From the NCBI GenBank assembly GCA_037576215.1, contig JBANDB010000003.1:3782001-3846000 (forward strand): a stretch of DNA of 64,000 nucleotides, in the 5' to 3' direction. The notes under the pieces are model-generated. The model worked only from the letters and a program-made list of their open reading frames with translations, had not been told where the DNA came from and ran no database searches. Position numbers and translations under genes: made by a program. Below, in pieces: positions 23,642 to 35,827 of this stretch. Numbering within the stretch: the stretch's first letter is position 1; every line of letters begins with the position of its first letter. This stretch comes from Armillaria gallica. Its lineage: Eukaryota; Basidiomycota; Agaricomycetes; Agaricales; Physalacriaceae.

Positions 23642-25292
23642 TCATTTCGCCGGAGCCTTGAACCGCACATCGCAACGGACGTAATTATTGTACAACTCAT
23701 CCTGAGTTAATAGACCATCCTCTCCATCCTTGTTCGAGGGGTCTAGGAATGCGCTCAGCACGTCATGAAATTCAAGGAATGCCGCAGCTGTATACGTCGT
23801 TCAATGGAGAACAAAGGAGTGGAGGTAATAACGTACTTCCTGGAGCGAGGCCATCGCCTTTAAGTCCAGACCCTCCATGTATCTTCTTCCTGGCATCTCT
23901 TTCCGGGACTGAACCGATATTGGAATAAAACATTACTCCAGGTTCTGTAACGCTGCATAAAGCCTAGCGCATTGATGAGATAGTAGGAAACACCCACGAT
24001 TAGTATCAAATGCCAAGCTCAATCCAGAAATGTCTGATGAAAGCAAGGCAACAGGGGAATGGACGGTGGACGGCGTGATGATGCTCTTAACGAGGTCAAG
24101 ATCATCCGAGAACGTCGAGATTGGTACGCGCTTGGGAACATCGATGGGTCGAGATTCAAAAACATAGAAGTCATCTGGTATCTGATAAGACTCAAGGAAA
24201 ACTGTAGCTGCAGCATATGCTCACCATAACCCGGTTCGGGATACTTGTCGCCAATCTTCTTTCCGGAGTGATTGTGTTCAGGTGCTGATTCGACTGAGAT
24301 ATACTTCCCACTATGAAGACTGTCCGAATCTCGGGAAACGATCCGGTCGGCCTGTAAAATAAGATCCCTCTAAGCGTCGCTAAAATCCGTTCAACACGCG
24401 TACCTTCAAGGTCAGATTATGGTTTTGGACGTCGGATCCTGGCCGTTCCTTCATACTGGCTTCAAGGTTGAATCCCCAGTGCTACGCTTCTTAGGTATAT
24501 AGACTGCACCATATTAGAGTCACTCACCTGCGTCAGGTTGACTGGAGTCACGCCCTTGTTCACCTTTGCTCTGTACACGTACACCAAGCTCCCCAAATTG
24601 AATTCCTTGCCCGCCTCCATTACTTCAGGCACCGGAGCAAGGAGGGAAATCAAGACCTCAATAGTGAGCTCTCCTGGATAGCCTTGATCGCCGCTCGGAG
24701 ATACCAGGCGGAATACTGCATGAGAGCCATTTTCGTCCCCCGGGAAATGTCCGAGTTCTGCCTTGGAGAAAAGGGTAGGTGGCGTATCTGCAGAAAGGAG
24801 AGTCCATGGGAGCGAATCGAATCCGATTGGACCGCCATGCAGCGACACTCTGGCACTTTCTGTGAGAGATAGTTGGTAAATCGAGAACCACAACAGTAAC
24901 GACGGAGACAGACCGTTTGCCTGAGCGACAAGAACACCTTCGTATCCACTCCGCTGCAGTTTATGTGTTCCTGTGGGCACGCGGTTCGCGTAACGACCAA
25001 TGATCGTGTTGGTATACTTCTGCGTGGTGTGGTCTTCAGGCGCCTCTGGGCCTACCACGATGTCATGGGTCTGGTACGGAAAACTCGAGCCAGGAAGGGG
25101 GAACTTTAGAGAGAACTTACTCGACCGTCAGCTTGTATAATGAAACGATGAATGGTCAAGCCGTGAGGTAGAACCTGATCCAGGGTTAGTCAGCAATCGT
25201 AGTTACGAGATCACTACGCAAAATTTTACCTCAACTGCAAGCGAGGGGGTGAACGACGGCAAAGTTAACAGCACAGGCGTAAATTCAGCCAT
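23642..25292 (-). CDS. Aldose 1-epimerase (galactose mutarotase)
   Basis: Interconverts beta- and alpha-galactose, supplying the alpha anomer to galactokinase. The start MAEFTPVLLTLPSFTPSLAV at 25292 is followed by TIHRFIIQADGR, THDIVVG, then NTIIGRYANRVPTG, which is the sugar-binding N-R region. ARVSLHGGPIGFDSLPW carries the conserved H-G-G. VNLTQHWGFNLEAS corresponds to the catalytic His/NL segment of the family. The C-terminal part PGVMFYSNIGS and the tail VRCDVRFKAPAK complete the barrel. Seven or more short introns. The gene lies 300 bp upstream of galactokinase on the same strand. The uridylyltransferase and UDP-galactose epimerase are not in this window. It is intact. Confidence 0.88.
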
Positions 25293-27483
25293 GGTAGTCC
25301 GAGTAAGCCAGCAACAAAGGAAACCGGATGCATTCTCCCTATGTATGATCAGTTGATCACTCTTTTCCGGTCCGTCTTTCCGAGTTGTTCAGAAGCGAAT
25401 CGGAGTGGACGGAAAATTATCTCTCAAAGCCGGATCATCGACGCAAGGTATCGCGCCATGGCAGCATCCAGGGGGTTGTTATCAATGAGTGTACCTGACC
25501 CACATAGAACATGCGTTCGGGTGTGGGTAAAGACGGAGTGTTCCTTCGTCAGTTATGGGTGCACCTACTCCCCCTAATCCACCGCTTCCGCTATACGGTC
25601 GATAACCCATAGTTTGGTAGCGCGACGGAGGTGCCATCACCAGGATCCAGTGTGAGAGGCCACAATCGCGTATTCCATCTGCATAAAGACGGTGAATATA
25701 TCGGGAGTGCAAATTTTAATCATTCACCTATATTATTAGTGAAATTCGGTTTGTAGCATCGCAACAAATTTGCCAGCATGTGGTAGTTGTCGTTACCCAC
25801 TATATCATAGGTCCACGTCAGAACCGCGACGGGCAAGGCTTAGACAACGAGTTCCGCGTAGTCCTCGTGGACCTCTGAGATTAATTTTATATAACCTGAC
25901 GCTAAGCAGCCGCTAGAGTCCTTGGTCGAGTTCTTGGATGCAGATCCTAGTGAAAGCAGCAGGGCATTTCGTAGTGAAGAAGGAGGGGGGCATCGTTTTC
26001 TTGTGGCTCTTGCTTATGCTGAAGGGAATCAGTAGCGGCCATGCGTACATTCAAGACCGGTAAGCCTCAAAAAAAACCTGCTTCAGGTGACTAAATGTCT
26101 GATGCAGCGGGTAACGACGGTCTCGAAGGAGGGAGCAGGATAGAGAAGGTCAAATATGGTCTCAGAAGAGGCGAGAGATTAGGTGGCTGCATGGAAAGAT
26201 GTTCTGGCAGTAATGTGAAGAACGACACGAGTCACATCGAAAGTGAACCAGTAAAGGTGGTTGGTTATGTGTGATTTCAAGTGAGTTCATAGTTCAACTG
26301 AAAGTCAGTAATCCTAGCGATAGCTTACCTCAGAGACGCAGACAAGAAAAGTGCCAGTTGACGCCATGAGGCGCTCGATACTCCGTCATGATAAGAAACG
26401 CTTCAATGGTGTCACCCACAACCAAGTCAACTTGAAGGGAGGCGACATCGGAATGGATAGTATATCAGTAACCTTGAAGAGAGATACTAACCATTGACAA
26501 TGCATAATTTGAGCCCATCACTTGAGACAGAACTAAGAGTGAGGCTGAGTGAGGCGCAAACACGGTAGTGCGGCTTTTGCCGACCAAGTTCCCTACGTTA
26601 TTTACCGGATTTCGCAAGGATTTCGTGACTTCGTCCCTTGGTTTGTCAAGTTTGTCAAAATGACATGTCACTTCAGTATCTTATGTTCTTCGTCGCGCAG
26701 CTGTGACACCGCAGTTCCAAGTCGCTCTCCTTTGGTCGCTAGCAGCACAGCGGTACACAGCGAGACACGGCTGGTATACTAGGCATCGCTTGTAGCGACT
26801 GTATGATCCTCGAGCGTGTCCTGCAATAGAGAGATCGATGACTGTGGGACGCGAAACAGTCCAGACGGAGCTTCTAGCCAGACATCCTACCCTTCCATTC
26901 GTAACCGCCACCATCTACACTATGTAGACGCCTAAACGGCCGCGCTATCCCCTCAGAAACAAACATCACTCAGATTCGCGCAGTTACAAACCCACTGGCA
27001 CCATCGATAATCCACTTTCAAACAGCTGGTGACACAGGAGAGCCCCACGAGCATCTGGATGGGGGTTCCGATGCCGAGCGAGTCACTGATCAATACGAAG
27101 AACACTACTTTTGCGTTAGCTCATGCAGAGACCGTTGCGGTTGGATTGCAGTTGGGTTTCTCTCTAAGAACTAGTGAGTCGATTACCGTTCCTTTCACTT
27201 TGCGGTCCCTGATTTCTATGTAGCTTGCAAATGAGAGTGACGATGTGTTGATGCGGGGCACCCACGGCACGTACGATAATCTAGGACAAACAAATCCTAT
27301 AATGTATGGTGGCCCGGAAATCAATACGAAGAACCTCAAAACATTTCTCGCGTGAGTAGGGCATTTCTGCTGTCTATACAACCAATGCGCAACTTAGCTG
27401 CCAGGCTCGGAAGAGTGTTCACTATACATTCAGGACCTCGATTCGTTCAGGAACGGTATAGTACCATTGAAACTTGAAGAAAG
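25293..27483. other. Gene-poor region of 2.2 kb
   Basis: I find no open frame with a recognisable motif on either strand; all frames are below 80 codons except one of 86. Base composition alternates without obvious tandem arrays. This may be a decayed gene or a spacer between the galactose pair and the sugar transporter. Confidence 0.4.
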
Positions 27484-29536
27484 TCACAGACTGAAAGATA
27501 GCTGAGCGTGTTCCTGTTTGATGATGTTCTTATCCCGCTCTTCCTTGCTAATGGCACCGAAAATAACGTCCATGTCTTCGAGACTGCGGCCTTTCGTCTC
27601 TGGGATTAGACTTTGTGACTACGGTCAGCAATGAAGTTGAGACACGCATGCAGTCGATGATACGTACCTCAAAAACAGGCCCATTGCACCGATGTCTACA
27701 GTGGCAAACGTTATGAAAAACTTCCAACCCAAATTGCTGATCATGTCTGGGGTGGTTTTGGACACGACAAAACCTGTTGCTTGATCAATCAAACGTAAAC
27801 AGATAGGTAATGCGGACGACTTACTCCACAACCACTGAGATGCAGTGCCCAATGCTAAGCCGTAATGCCTTGTCCTGGTCGGGAAGATATCTGATACGTA
27901 AACCCATGGGAGTGGTCCCCATCCCAAACAGTAGAAGCATACGTATATGTATATCATGGCTGCCGTAGCTTGGCTGGCTGCATCGGGGGATAATACTGTA
28001 GCATTCGTGGAATTGGTCACAGGTGGAGGGTGTGTCTTCAGAAGTGCACCAACGATATAGAACAAGGTGCCCATCCCAAACGCAGAGATAATCAGGCATA
28101 GTTTTCGTCCAAGCCATTCAATTCCGAAGAAGACCAACAACGACGAGGATACCAATTTGACGATGCCAAAGACCCCTGATGCTAGAAGGGAGTTTTTTGT
28201 ACCGGCATAACCGATGGATCCAAATATCTGAGGCGCGTAATAGTTCACAGCTGAAATGGTCAGGATTGTGGGTCAGCTAGAGAAAACGGGGACAAATGGG
28301 GACAGCACAATTTTGGCCCGACCATGCCTGTAGGAGGAATATGACGAACGCGATGACGAATCGAACAAAGTTTCCCTTTCCGAAAAATGCCTCTTTCCAT
28401 TGCAGACCCTCACGGGCCAAGCGCTCTTCCTCAGCAACGGCTTTTATTTCGGCCATCTCATGCAGGACTTGCTCAGAAGTGGGTGGGAGTCGTCGCAAAT
28501 ATGCGAGGTTTTTGAGGGCATCATCTTTCCGATTAACTGACGCAAGCCAACGAGGTGACTCCTGGGATTGGTTCTGCGTTAAGCTCTACATATTCAAGCA
28601 CAACAAGCGTCGGAATAGGCACACCTTGATGGTCAACAACCCAAAGGTCATGATACCAGCCGGCACAAGTTGGACGCCGAATGGGATCCTCCATACATTC
28701 GCGCCACTGGAAATGTGGACGCCAATACCATCTTCGAGTGCATCATTGTTAATGGAGGCGATGGGCGATGACTTGAACACACGCACAATTTATGAAGTAG
28801 GACAGCACGCCTCCAGTGGCCAGCATGATCTGGAACAGCCCGGTGATTCGTCCTCGGACTTCTTTGGGCGAACACTCGGAGACATAAGCTAGAGCTACAG
28901 CCGAAATACCACCTATTCCAACACCAGATATGACCCGCCCGGAGTAGATAAGGGCAAGGCCATTTGATGGGGATTCGGCAGCAGTCGTCAGAATCTAAGC
29001 GCTCATCACACATTGAAAGATGGGACGAAGATGGAGCAGGAACAGACATACTGCGCCGATACAGAAGAGAAGAGAGTACACGAGCAACGTGTATATTCTT
29101 CCAAGTTTTGCTGATACGAAAATGAACTTTTCAGATAGAAGAAGTCGTCAAAGATAAGGGCTTACGAGACATCGGAACACTACCCAAGGCGCCAAAGAAG
29201 GCTCCAGCTTGGAAAGAGGACACGACATTGGATGATATATTGTTCACTTTATGGGTATTCTTCGTCCCATCGGCGTTGTACATGCCGAAATGGTGCTGGA
29301 AGTACGGGTGATTGACAATACCGCCACCAACGCTACTAAAAGTCAAACAACATGAGCACCTGGCTCGAAAGGCGGTACTAGAAAATATCCATGTACATAT
29401 TATATCCGAATAGCACAATACCCCAATATACGACGAATGCGAGCCCTGCAGAATAAGATGAGGGAATAAGACAGAAAAGATAAGTTGAAGAATGACAGTA
29501 GACCCGGATATTCTGGAATCTGCCACCTCCCTCCAT
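27484..29536 (-). CDS. MFS sugar transporter (hexose/quinate permease type)
   Basis: Twelve-helix plasma-membrane sugar porter. Start 29536 reads MEGGGRFQNIRVYW, then helix 1 LAFVVYWGIVLFGYN (junction using donor GTCATT keeps the frame) and GGGIVNHPYFQHHFGMYNAD. Sugar-porter signatures follow: YVSECSPKEVRGRITGLFQI, KESPRWLAS, GWGPLPWVYVSDIFPTRTR and PETKGRSLEDMD; the tail is KNIIKQEHAQLSFSL. The PESPR-like and PETKG motifs place it in the sugar porter family, nearest to qa-y/hexose permeases. About seven introns. It lies 2.2 kb from the galactokinase-mutarotase pair on the same strand, so a role in galactose uptake is possible but unproven. Confidence 0.87.
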
Positions 29537-30312
29537 GGCGTGGGTGTATGTGCTACGTATGGGATGGGAAAAAGCACGAATGCGTGCGTAGTCATACGGG
29601 AGCGACAACCGTTTTATATAGAGATGGACTGTTTAAAGATAGTAGACTCAGCTGACCGGGACCACAAGTTTGAGAGTACCTTCCATAATTTTATATTGCC
29701 ATGCATTCCCGCGGTGTTCAGAGACGATAATTGAAAGATGAACCTGACTGCTTAAATTGCGAAACAGCTCATCTGAACGCGCAGATCTCAGGTTTGGCAT
29801 ACGTAGCAGACTGGGAGAAGTCGATAACAGATATGGCCTCGTGGTGTACAGTAGAATCTTGAACTCTTTTAAATAGGCTGTTCAAGGATTGTTTAGTAAC
29901 AGTAACACTGATATTGTGAGAATTCCAACTCACCGAGTTCATCCGTGTTCTTCTTTACGAGTTTTGTGAGGTGTAGTCATTTACCTACCAGTCACAAGTA
30001 GGCCTTCAGGGAACTAGCAATATTCGAGTTGTTGAATAAAGGGCCTATCAACACTAACACAGGGTCATGTCAAGCTTGAAGCTTAACCCAGCATTGGTCG
30101 CTGGAAGGCTGGCCCATTGAGCTTGGCATCCTGATGTTTGGAAAGTCCTATACCAAAGCATCTTACGACAGTAAAAGCTGGCATGACGGTTCAAGAATAG
30201 AAGCGCGGGTACCCGGGCCGTCATGGGTCATTACATTTCCAATTTATTTTATTTATTATCACTTATTGCAGAATTCTTATTTTTGCTGGCCTGTTCTTGA
30301 CCACCACCCCAG
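29537..30312. other. Divergent promoter region
   Basis: Intergenic DNA between the sugar transporter (-) and the SET gene (+). It has no gene. An AT-rich block (TTTATTTTATTTATT-like) lies at 30241-30260. Confidence 0.5.
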
Positions 30313-31346
30313 TTGACGCTTCTCCACCTGCTACGGCCACTCGGATGCATGTATTCTGATCTTCTGCATATCAAAGAGACGGCATACGGAGGACGTGGCC
30401 TATTCGCAACGACATCCATACCGAAAGACGCCTTCATCTACACCTGTTCATCTCCCTACGCCTCCGTGATATACCGCGTATTTCGCAAGGAAGTCTGTGG
30501 CCACTGCTTCTCCTATGCATTCGACAGCAATCGGAATGCGTGGAACATTCGACGTGACGGTGCCGGAGTATGGTTCTGCTCCATAGGTTGCCGTGATGCC
30601 TGGCAGGATGGAGATGGTTTACTGGGGAAAATGCACGCTGCGGTGGATAGACTGGCGAGATCGCTCAAGGGTGAAGCAAAGGAATCTTGCTCCAGAAATA
30701 AGATTACCAGCAAGAAAGATCTCGACGCTGCTTGGGCGGCATCCACATTCGACTTGGAGCCTCTGACACAGCTAGAGCTTGATACCGTGCGATTTCTCGC
30801 GTCTGTTATCATGGTGCGATACACGGGCGGGGGTGAATGGGCGGATTTTATACAGCTACAGGATAACGAGCTCGAGTACATCCGTGGCCGCCCACAGGAT
30901 CTTGACTCTCAAATACGGGTATATGCGTTCCTCCGCAAAGCGGCACAAGCAGTGCCGGATTTCTATGCATATGTGACAGTGGATACTGTACGCGCTATCC
31001 TCGGGCGTGACCAGGGGAACGCCTTTGGACTGTACGATATGTCCACGTCGGGGGATAGCGAGATGCTAGGATTCGCGATGTACATCAAGGCGTCGTATTT
31101 CAACCACGGTAAGTGCTTGTCTTGATCTCTGTTGACTTGCCTACATTGTCTGCAGATTGTTCCCCTAATGTCCGCAAGCAACGGGAAGGACGCTCGATGC
31201 ACTTTTATGCCGTCCGGGATATCGAGGCTGGAGAGGAGTTGTGCATCAGCTATATAGATGCGAGCGATCCGGTCGAGAAGCGCCGCGAGGAGCTGGCTAG
31301 AGATTGGTATTTCACTTGTTTGTGTCGGCGATGCGAGAACGAGTGA
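30313..31346 (+). CDS. SET-domain protein (SMYD/Set5-like lysine methyltransferase)
   Basis: Putative AdoMet-dependent protein lysine methyltransferase. Two exons (30313-31108 and 31156-31346) give 328 residues. The SET N-part has [15 protein letters not shown] (AdoMet-binding GGRG). A Cys-rich insertion with CGHC and WFCSIGC resembles a degenerate MYND zinc finger, as in SMYD/Set5/Set6 proteins. The SET core is NHDCSPNV, restored across the intron, and [10 protein letters not shown] with the catalytic Tyr. A post-SET cysteine cluster CLCRRCENE ends the frame at TGA 31344-31346. A GTGAGT overlaps this stop, so an additional short C-terminal exon cannot be excluded. ATG at 30313 or 30346 are both possible; I chose the upstream one. 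Histone versus non-histone target is unknown. Confidence 0.8.
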
Positions 31347-33493
31347 GTAGACTTTGACTTTGATTTTCTGCCATTTCTCTATTGAATCCCACTGGCCTGA
31401 CCGTCAAATATTTATCATTGGTGTGTCTCCCGATGATGATATCCCATCAAAAGTGCGTGAGAGGTGGACTGTCCAAGGATCAAGACTCCGAAGTACTTGG
31501 ACAGAGAGCGACCATTTGGCTATCATCTGACCCGGCGCTCCTTGTTGACTACCCATTTGGTAGACTCGCCATCCGTAGCAGCCACCATCTAATACCAAGA
31601 CTCTCTATTGCGACTCTGTGTCTGAATGGACCTACATAATCATGCGATGTCCTGCAGATCACCACCTCGCGGACGCTAACCAGTGACTCGTAATCAATAA
31701 AGGCTGTGCTTGACGTCTACAAGGCCTCGTTTTGGAATGAGATACAGGACTTCTCATGATCCGTGGGACTAAGAATAACAATGGGTGGTTCTATAAACCA
31801 GTGGTTTTGCACCCTCCTGCCTTCCTGTTTCCATGGGCGCCCTCATCGAATGGTCTGTCGCCTTGATGCTACCAGGGCCCAGTATCCCGAGCTTTATCGA
31901 TCTCTTTGAGCTGTTCGAAGTCGGTCTACTCTCCGTTCACCTAGATCTAGCTGGTGTCATGCTAATCTGTAGGTCTCCGCGCACTCAGCGTTGACCCTTT
32001 ACCTCTTTCCGGATACTTCGCCTGTCGTTCATTTACAGGCCGTCTGTGTCCATCATCTACTGCAAGTTCTCTAATAACTTTCACAAGAAGATGAGATAGG
32101 TCAAAGTTAAACGATCTCTCCCCGCTCAAGTGTATGGGCTTTTTTTCAGGCAAGTTCTCCGTTACCTTTGAACATCCGGATTGGCTAAAGTTACCAGGAT
32201 ACATGTCGCTTTCTTCGAGGATCTCGGCAAACTCAGGTGTAAGACAATCAGCATGTATCAACCGGATTCGTGGTTGTGGATTTGCGAGGACGAGCGAGAT
32301 CATACCGTTTGAAGGAGTGCCCGTCAAGACGTTAGATTTAGAGTCCCTTTCTGACGACGACGTCCCTTCGAAAATCAATGGATCTTCTCTTGATGCTCTC
32401 CGAAATGTGATGATCTCGCACTGCTCATTCAGTTTCGCGGTGTTTCAACGTTCATCCACACATTTCAGCGCTCCACCTGCGAACATGGAACCGGGGTATC
32501 ACGGATCGCAGAGAGAAGGGGACCTAGGAGATCGGACCACCCAAAGATGTCCTTAGAACCTGCGACTCGGATGTCATTGACATGCATCAGCGGTACAGCA
32601 ACGACCCTTCGCACACTACTCTCCGTCGCGAATACGTTCTTCGATCAGTTACTATCACGGGAGCTATCAAAAGATTCCCAGGTGTCAAAGTGCCGGTCTT
32701 CTCTCTTTCTCACTCGACAGTGATCGGGTGCTCCTATGGCGCCGCACTCAGACCAGAGCTTGAGCGGGAGATGCAAACCCATGTAGAGGTCGTGGAAGAG
32801 GCGCAGTTTGGATTCGGAACAGCTGTGACCGACACTCCACGGCGACACAAGGCTTGATCTGTCGATGATTTTGATAATGATGCATTAGTGCTGAGCACTC
32901 TCTGACCCGGTTCTACGTCTCCTAGATCGTTCTCTGAGGAGTATGAGTATCGAGGGGGATGCTCGTTGGCTCACAAATGGTTCGCAAAGAGAGCATAGTA
33001 CACATCAACGACACGTTCGTGTGACTTCTCGTACCAAGAGAATGACCGGATGATATGAAAGATCAGGAATATCTCTTAGCTGCCGGGAGAATTTGTGGCA
33101 TAAGAATCTGATTTCGATGCACGAAGAAGGTAGACACCGCCACAGTAGCTTGGTGAGTCATAAATCCACTATGACCTTCATATTCCTTCTTTCTTCTCAT
33201 AGTTTATTCCCAGAGTATCGATGCACCCCCAGCATCTCTTCTGCTATTACTTGGTTTCGAGTTTTCTTCTGAGCCGGTGGAACAGAATCATCATAATTAA
33301 TTTGATGAGTTGATGCACTGACCACTGATGAACATGTTGAGAGTGAAGCAGTTGGACTCAGCCCGGTTGAAGCGATGTGATACTGACCGGTTTTAGGAAT
33401 CTGGGAGTCTTCTTTAACTTCTCCCGCGTGGCTGTATAGTATATATCTACAGATACTTCCCTTCAGGACCGGTAAAGCAGCCCCAGACATATC
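31347..33493. other. Unassigned region, possible gene remnants
   Basis: Two protein-like stretches occur without a full gene model: about 31411-31540 (+) reads IIGVSPDDDIPSKVRERW and onward until a stop, and 32134-32556 (+) reads a 140-codon frame with TFEHPDWLKLPGYMSL and PVKTLDLESLSDDDV. The antisense frame at 31962-32378 is also open, so strand is unsure. They could be pieces of a decayed F-box/LRR-type gene or a poorly conserved gene. No motif allows a call. Confidence 0.3.
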
Positions 33494-34922
33494 ATGCAGC
33501 CAGTTCCTGCAGGTTATCCGATAGAAGAACTGTAAGTTGCAATCGTGGAATCAAGCAATTATATTTGCTGAACATCTCATTTCAGGTCCGGACCTTTCGT
33601 TTGTTAAATTGTACATTTTGTCTATTCAGGCTGTAACACCAGAATTTAGATCGTAGCCTGTCTCCTGAACTGGGGACTCTTCGGGACCCTTTCTGTACAG
33701 CTCTGTGTGTCGCTCCAAGTCGTTCTCCCGCCGATTGTTTCTAATGCATTCTCGTTAGATCTATACTATCTTGCATTTCCGAACGATAGACGATTCACAA
33801 AACATCTCGTCTATGGCATATATGTCATCGAATTTGTGCAGACGATGCTCGTTGCCCACGACATGTTTGCAACGTATGGGTACGGCTTCGGTGACATGGA
33901 CGCCCTGACTGGAATGAATTTTAATTGGCTCACTGTCCCCATCATGAGCGCCGTTGGTGCGCGGAGTGTCTTCTGCTCATTTTCTGTTACTTATCACAAC
34001 TACAGCTGCTTGTGTCGGGCAGATCTCCTATGCATACCGAATCTTCATATTGTCGAAGTCACGAATCATCTCGATATTCGTCATTTGTGTTCGTTGCTGC
34101 GCTCTTTCTCCCTAGCAGTCTAACTCATCTATTTACAGGTATCATTGACCAGTTCTGTGACAGCTATGATCACAGGCATTTACTCATTCCAAGCAGGCAA
34201 CGTCACTAAACTCAACAATCGGAAGACATCCATCGCTGTCGGGGTGCGTAACTGACTGGAAGTCCCAAGTTTGTTATGCTGAATCATGTCCAGATTTGGT
34301 GTGGAACCTCCGCCCTATGTGATATCCTCATCGCTATCTGCATGACCTACTACGTGAGCTCTTTCTCTTCTCCAGTTATCTTCATTGATGTTGATATCTC
34401 CAATAGCTTATGCGCAACAATACTACTTTACGTCATACCCGAATGTTGATCACAAAGCTAATTCGACTCATTATCGAAACGGGATCTGTGACAGGTCTTT
34501 AATTCGCACCATCCGCCGTTGTCAGAAGATTGAACCACCTACTTTTAGCTGCTGTCGCTTTGCTCAACCTTATCCTCTTTTTTGCGTTCCCTCATCAGAC
34601 CTTCTACACGACACCTGCCATGCTCATGCCCAAGCTATACGCAAATACCGTTTACATGGTGCTAAATTCCCGATTCCAAATTATCGGTGGGCGGGATACC
34701 TATATGTCTTCAAACGATATGAGCATTACTACCACGATGATGAGAGAACTCACCTCTCGACCAGCGGATGGGATGCAAAGACCGGCGTCAGTGGTCGCAA
34801 TATCTAATGAGGAATACAACGATAATTATGAAATTAGTCAAACGAGTGTCAGTCATACTGCTTCATGTGTTTCACATGAGCTGAATTTTGCCTTTAGGAT
34901 AAGCCACAGGACGGCTGTATAA
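33494..34922 (+). CDS. DUF6534-type multi-pass membrane protein
   Basis: Agaricomycete-specific family of seven-helix-like membrane proteins of unknown function, often multicopy. The start MQPVPAGYPIEEL leads to SGPFIVACLLNWGLFGTLSV after two introns, then LYYLAFPNDRRFTKHLVYGI, YVIEFVQTMLVAHDMFATYG, YGFGDMDALTGMNFNWLTVP, CVGQISYAYRIFILSKSR, SLTSSVTAMITGIYSFQAG and KLIRLIIETGSVT. The DUF6534 C-terminal block is AVALLNLILFFAFPHQ followed by LYANTVYMVLNSRFQ. A hydrophilic tail ends the protein. Six to seven short introns all keep frame. An optional last intron (GTCAGT near 34848) would replace the final 25 residues. Function, ligand and localisation are not known; the plasma membrane is plausible. 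Confidence 0.8.
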
Positions 34923-35327
34923 ACCTCCCCGCGTAACTGATAAACTACATTCTTTGAGCCGACGAGCTTGTCCTAATCTATTTATTTAAATAATACTCAC
35001 CGACATGTATACTTAGGCCACATCTAGTATCAGGCCAGGAGCTTGTCTGTTTTGGAGATGATTCGCTGAGGTAAGTAACAGCAACTTACCTCAGAAAACT
35101 ACTCCTCCTGGGAAGGGTTCAGCCATAACCCTCCGGAGGTGTCGTGCACCGTCATAACGTCACTACGTAGCAATGGGCTTTCAATTGAACTGATAAGCCT
35201 CCAAGTTGTCACCGTGTTATATTATAAGCTATGATTCATGAAGTTACATTTGTCGTTGTTACAAGTGGCACAGAAATATGAAAATCTGACAAGAAGTCTG
35301 AAGCGCTTAAGGGATTCGCTCGAGAGT
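34923..35327. other. Intergenic region left of the inverted-repeat element
   Basis: No gene. A perfect hairpin lies at 35066-35094. AT-rich DNA otherwise, with ATTTAAATAAT near 34983. Confidence 0.45.
35066..35094. repeat. Perfect 11-bp inverted repeat
   Basis: CTGAGGTAAGT at 35066-35076 and its exact complement ACTTACCTCAG at 35084-35094, separated by 7 nt. The core GGTAA...TTACC recurs three times within the next 650 bp. Confidence 0.85.
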
Positions 35328-35401
35328 CGAGGGCCCGCCGCCCGACGCCCAGCGGTAAGGTTGCGCACGAAACCCTAGGTTTTGATACATTAGGGTTTTG
35401 G

Positions 35402-35438
35402 ACCGGTAAGTTACCGGTTAGTTACAGGTAATTTACCT
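35402..35438. repeat. Pair of GGTAA-n-TTACC palindromes
   Basis: ACCGGTAA-G-TTACCGGT at 35402-35418 and AGGTAA-T-TTACCT at 35426-35438 are perfect palindromes around a single central base. A third, CGGTAA-A-TTACCG, is at 35690-35702. Confidence 0.8.
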
Positions 35439-35689
35439 CCCCCCGCTGGAGGGGTTTTCGTCGATTACCTGTCATGTGATGACATTTGAGCAGCAATATT
35501 ATCACTATATTCAATCCTATTGCAGTCATATTTTATTTACAGCTTACAACACATCTCTTTAGTAAATTTCAATGGATCACACTTCAGGAGAAGAAAAAAT
35601 GGGTAGAAGAATACGAAGATGAAGAATCTGAGAGATTTTTGCAAATGACGCGCGTCAGGCATGTGATTATACACGTGATAGGTAAGTAA

Positions 35690-35702
35690 CGGTAAATTAC
35701 CG
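35690..35702. repeat. GGTAA-n-TTACC palindrome, third copy
   Basis: CGGTAA-A-TTACCG, perfect around one base, near the right arm of the putative element and preceded by a GGTAAGTAA half-copy. Confidence 0.75.
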
Positions 35703-35827
35703 TATCAAAACACCGCCCTTGGAGAGGGGTCGGTATAAAACGGTATATTACACCCCCATAGGTTTCGTGCGCAGCCCTACCCAGCGGCCCCAGCCCGGGC
35801 CAGCTGTACGACAAAATAAAATAAAAT

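Larger units (their letters stand above)
35328..35815. mobile_element. Putative short TIR element (MITE-like)
   Basis: Two inverted arms bound an AT-rich core with no gene. The left arm GTAAGGTTGCGCACGAAACC (35355-35374) and the complement of 35761-35780 agree at 18 of 20 positions. Outside them, both ends are GC-rich (GGGCCCGCCGCCC on the left, GGCCCCAGCCCGGGCC on the right). Inside lie the palindromes at 35402-35418, 35426-35438 and 35690-35702. The right end abuts the 3' end of a tRNA-Leu fragment at 35828. No target-site duplication could be fixed. The boundaries are estimates; an alternative is a structured non-mobile intergenic DNA. Confidence 0.5.
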
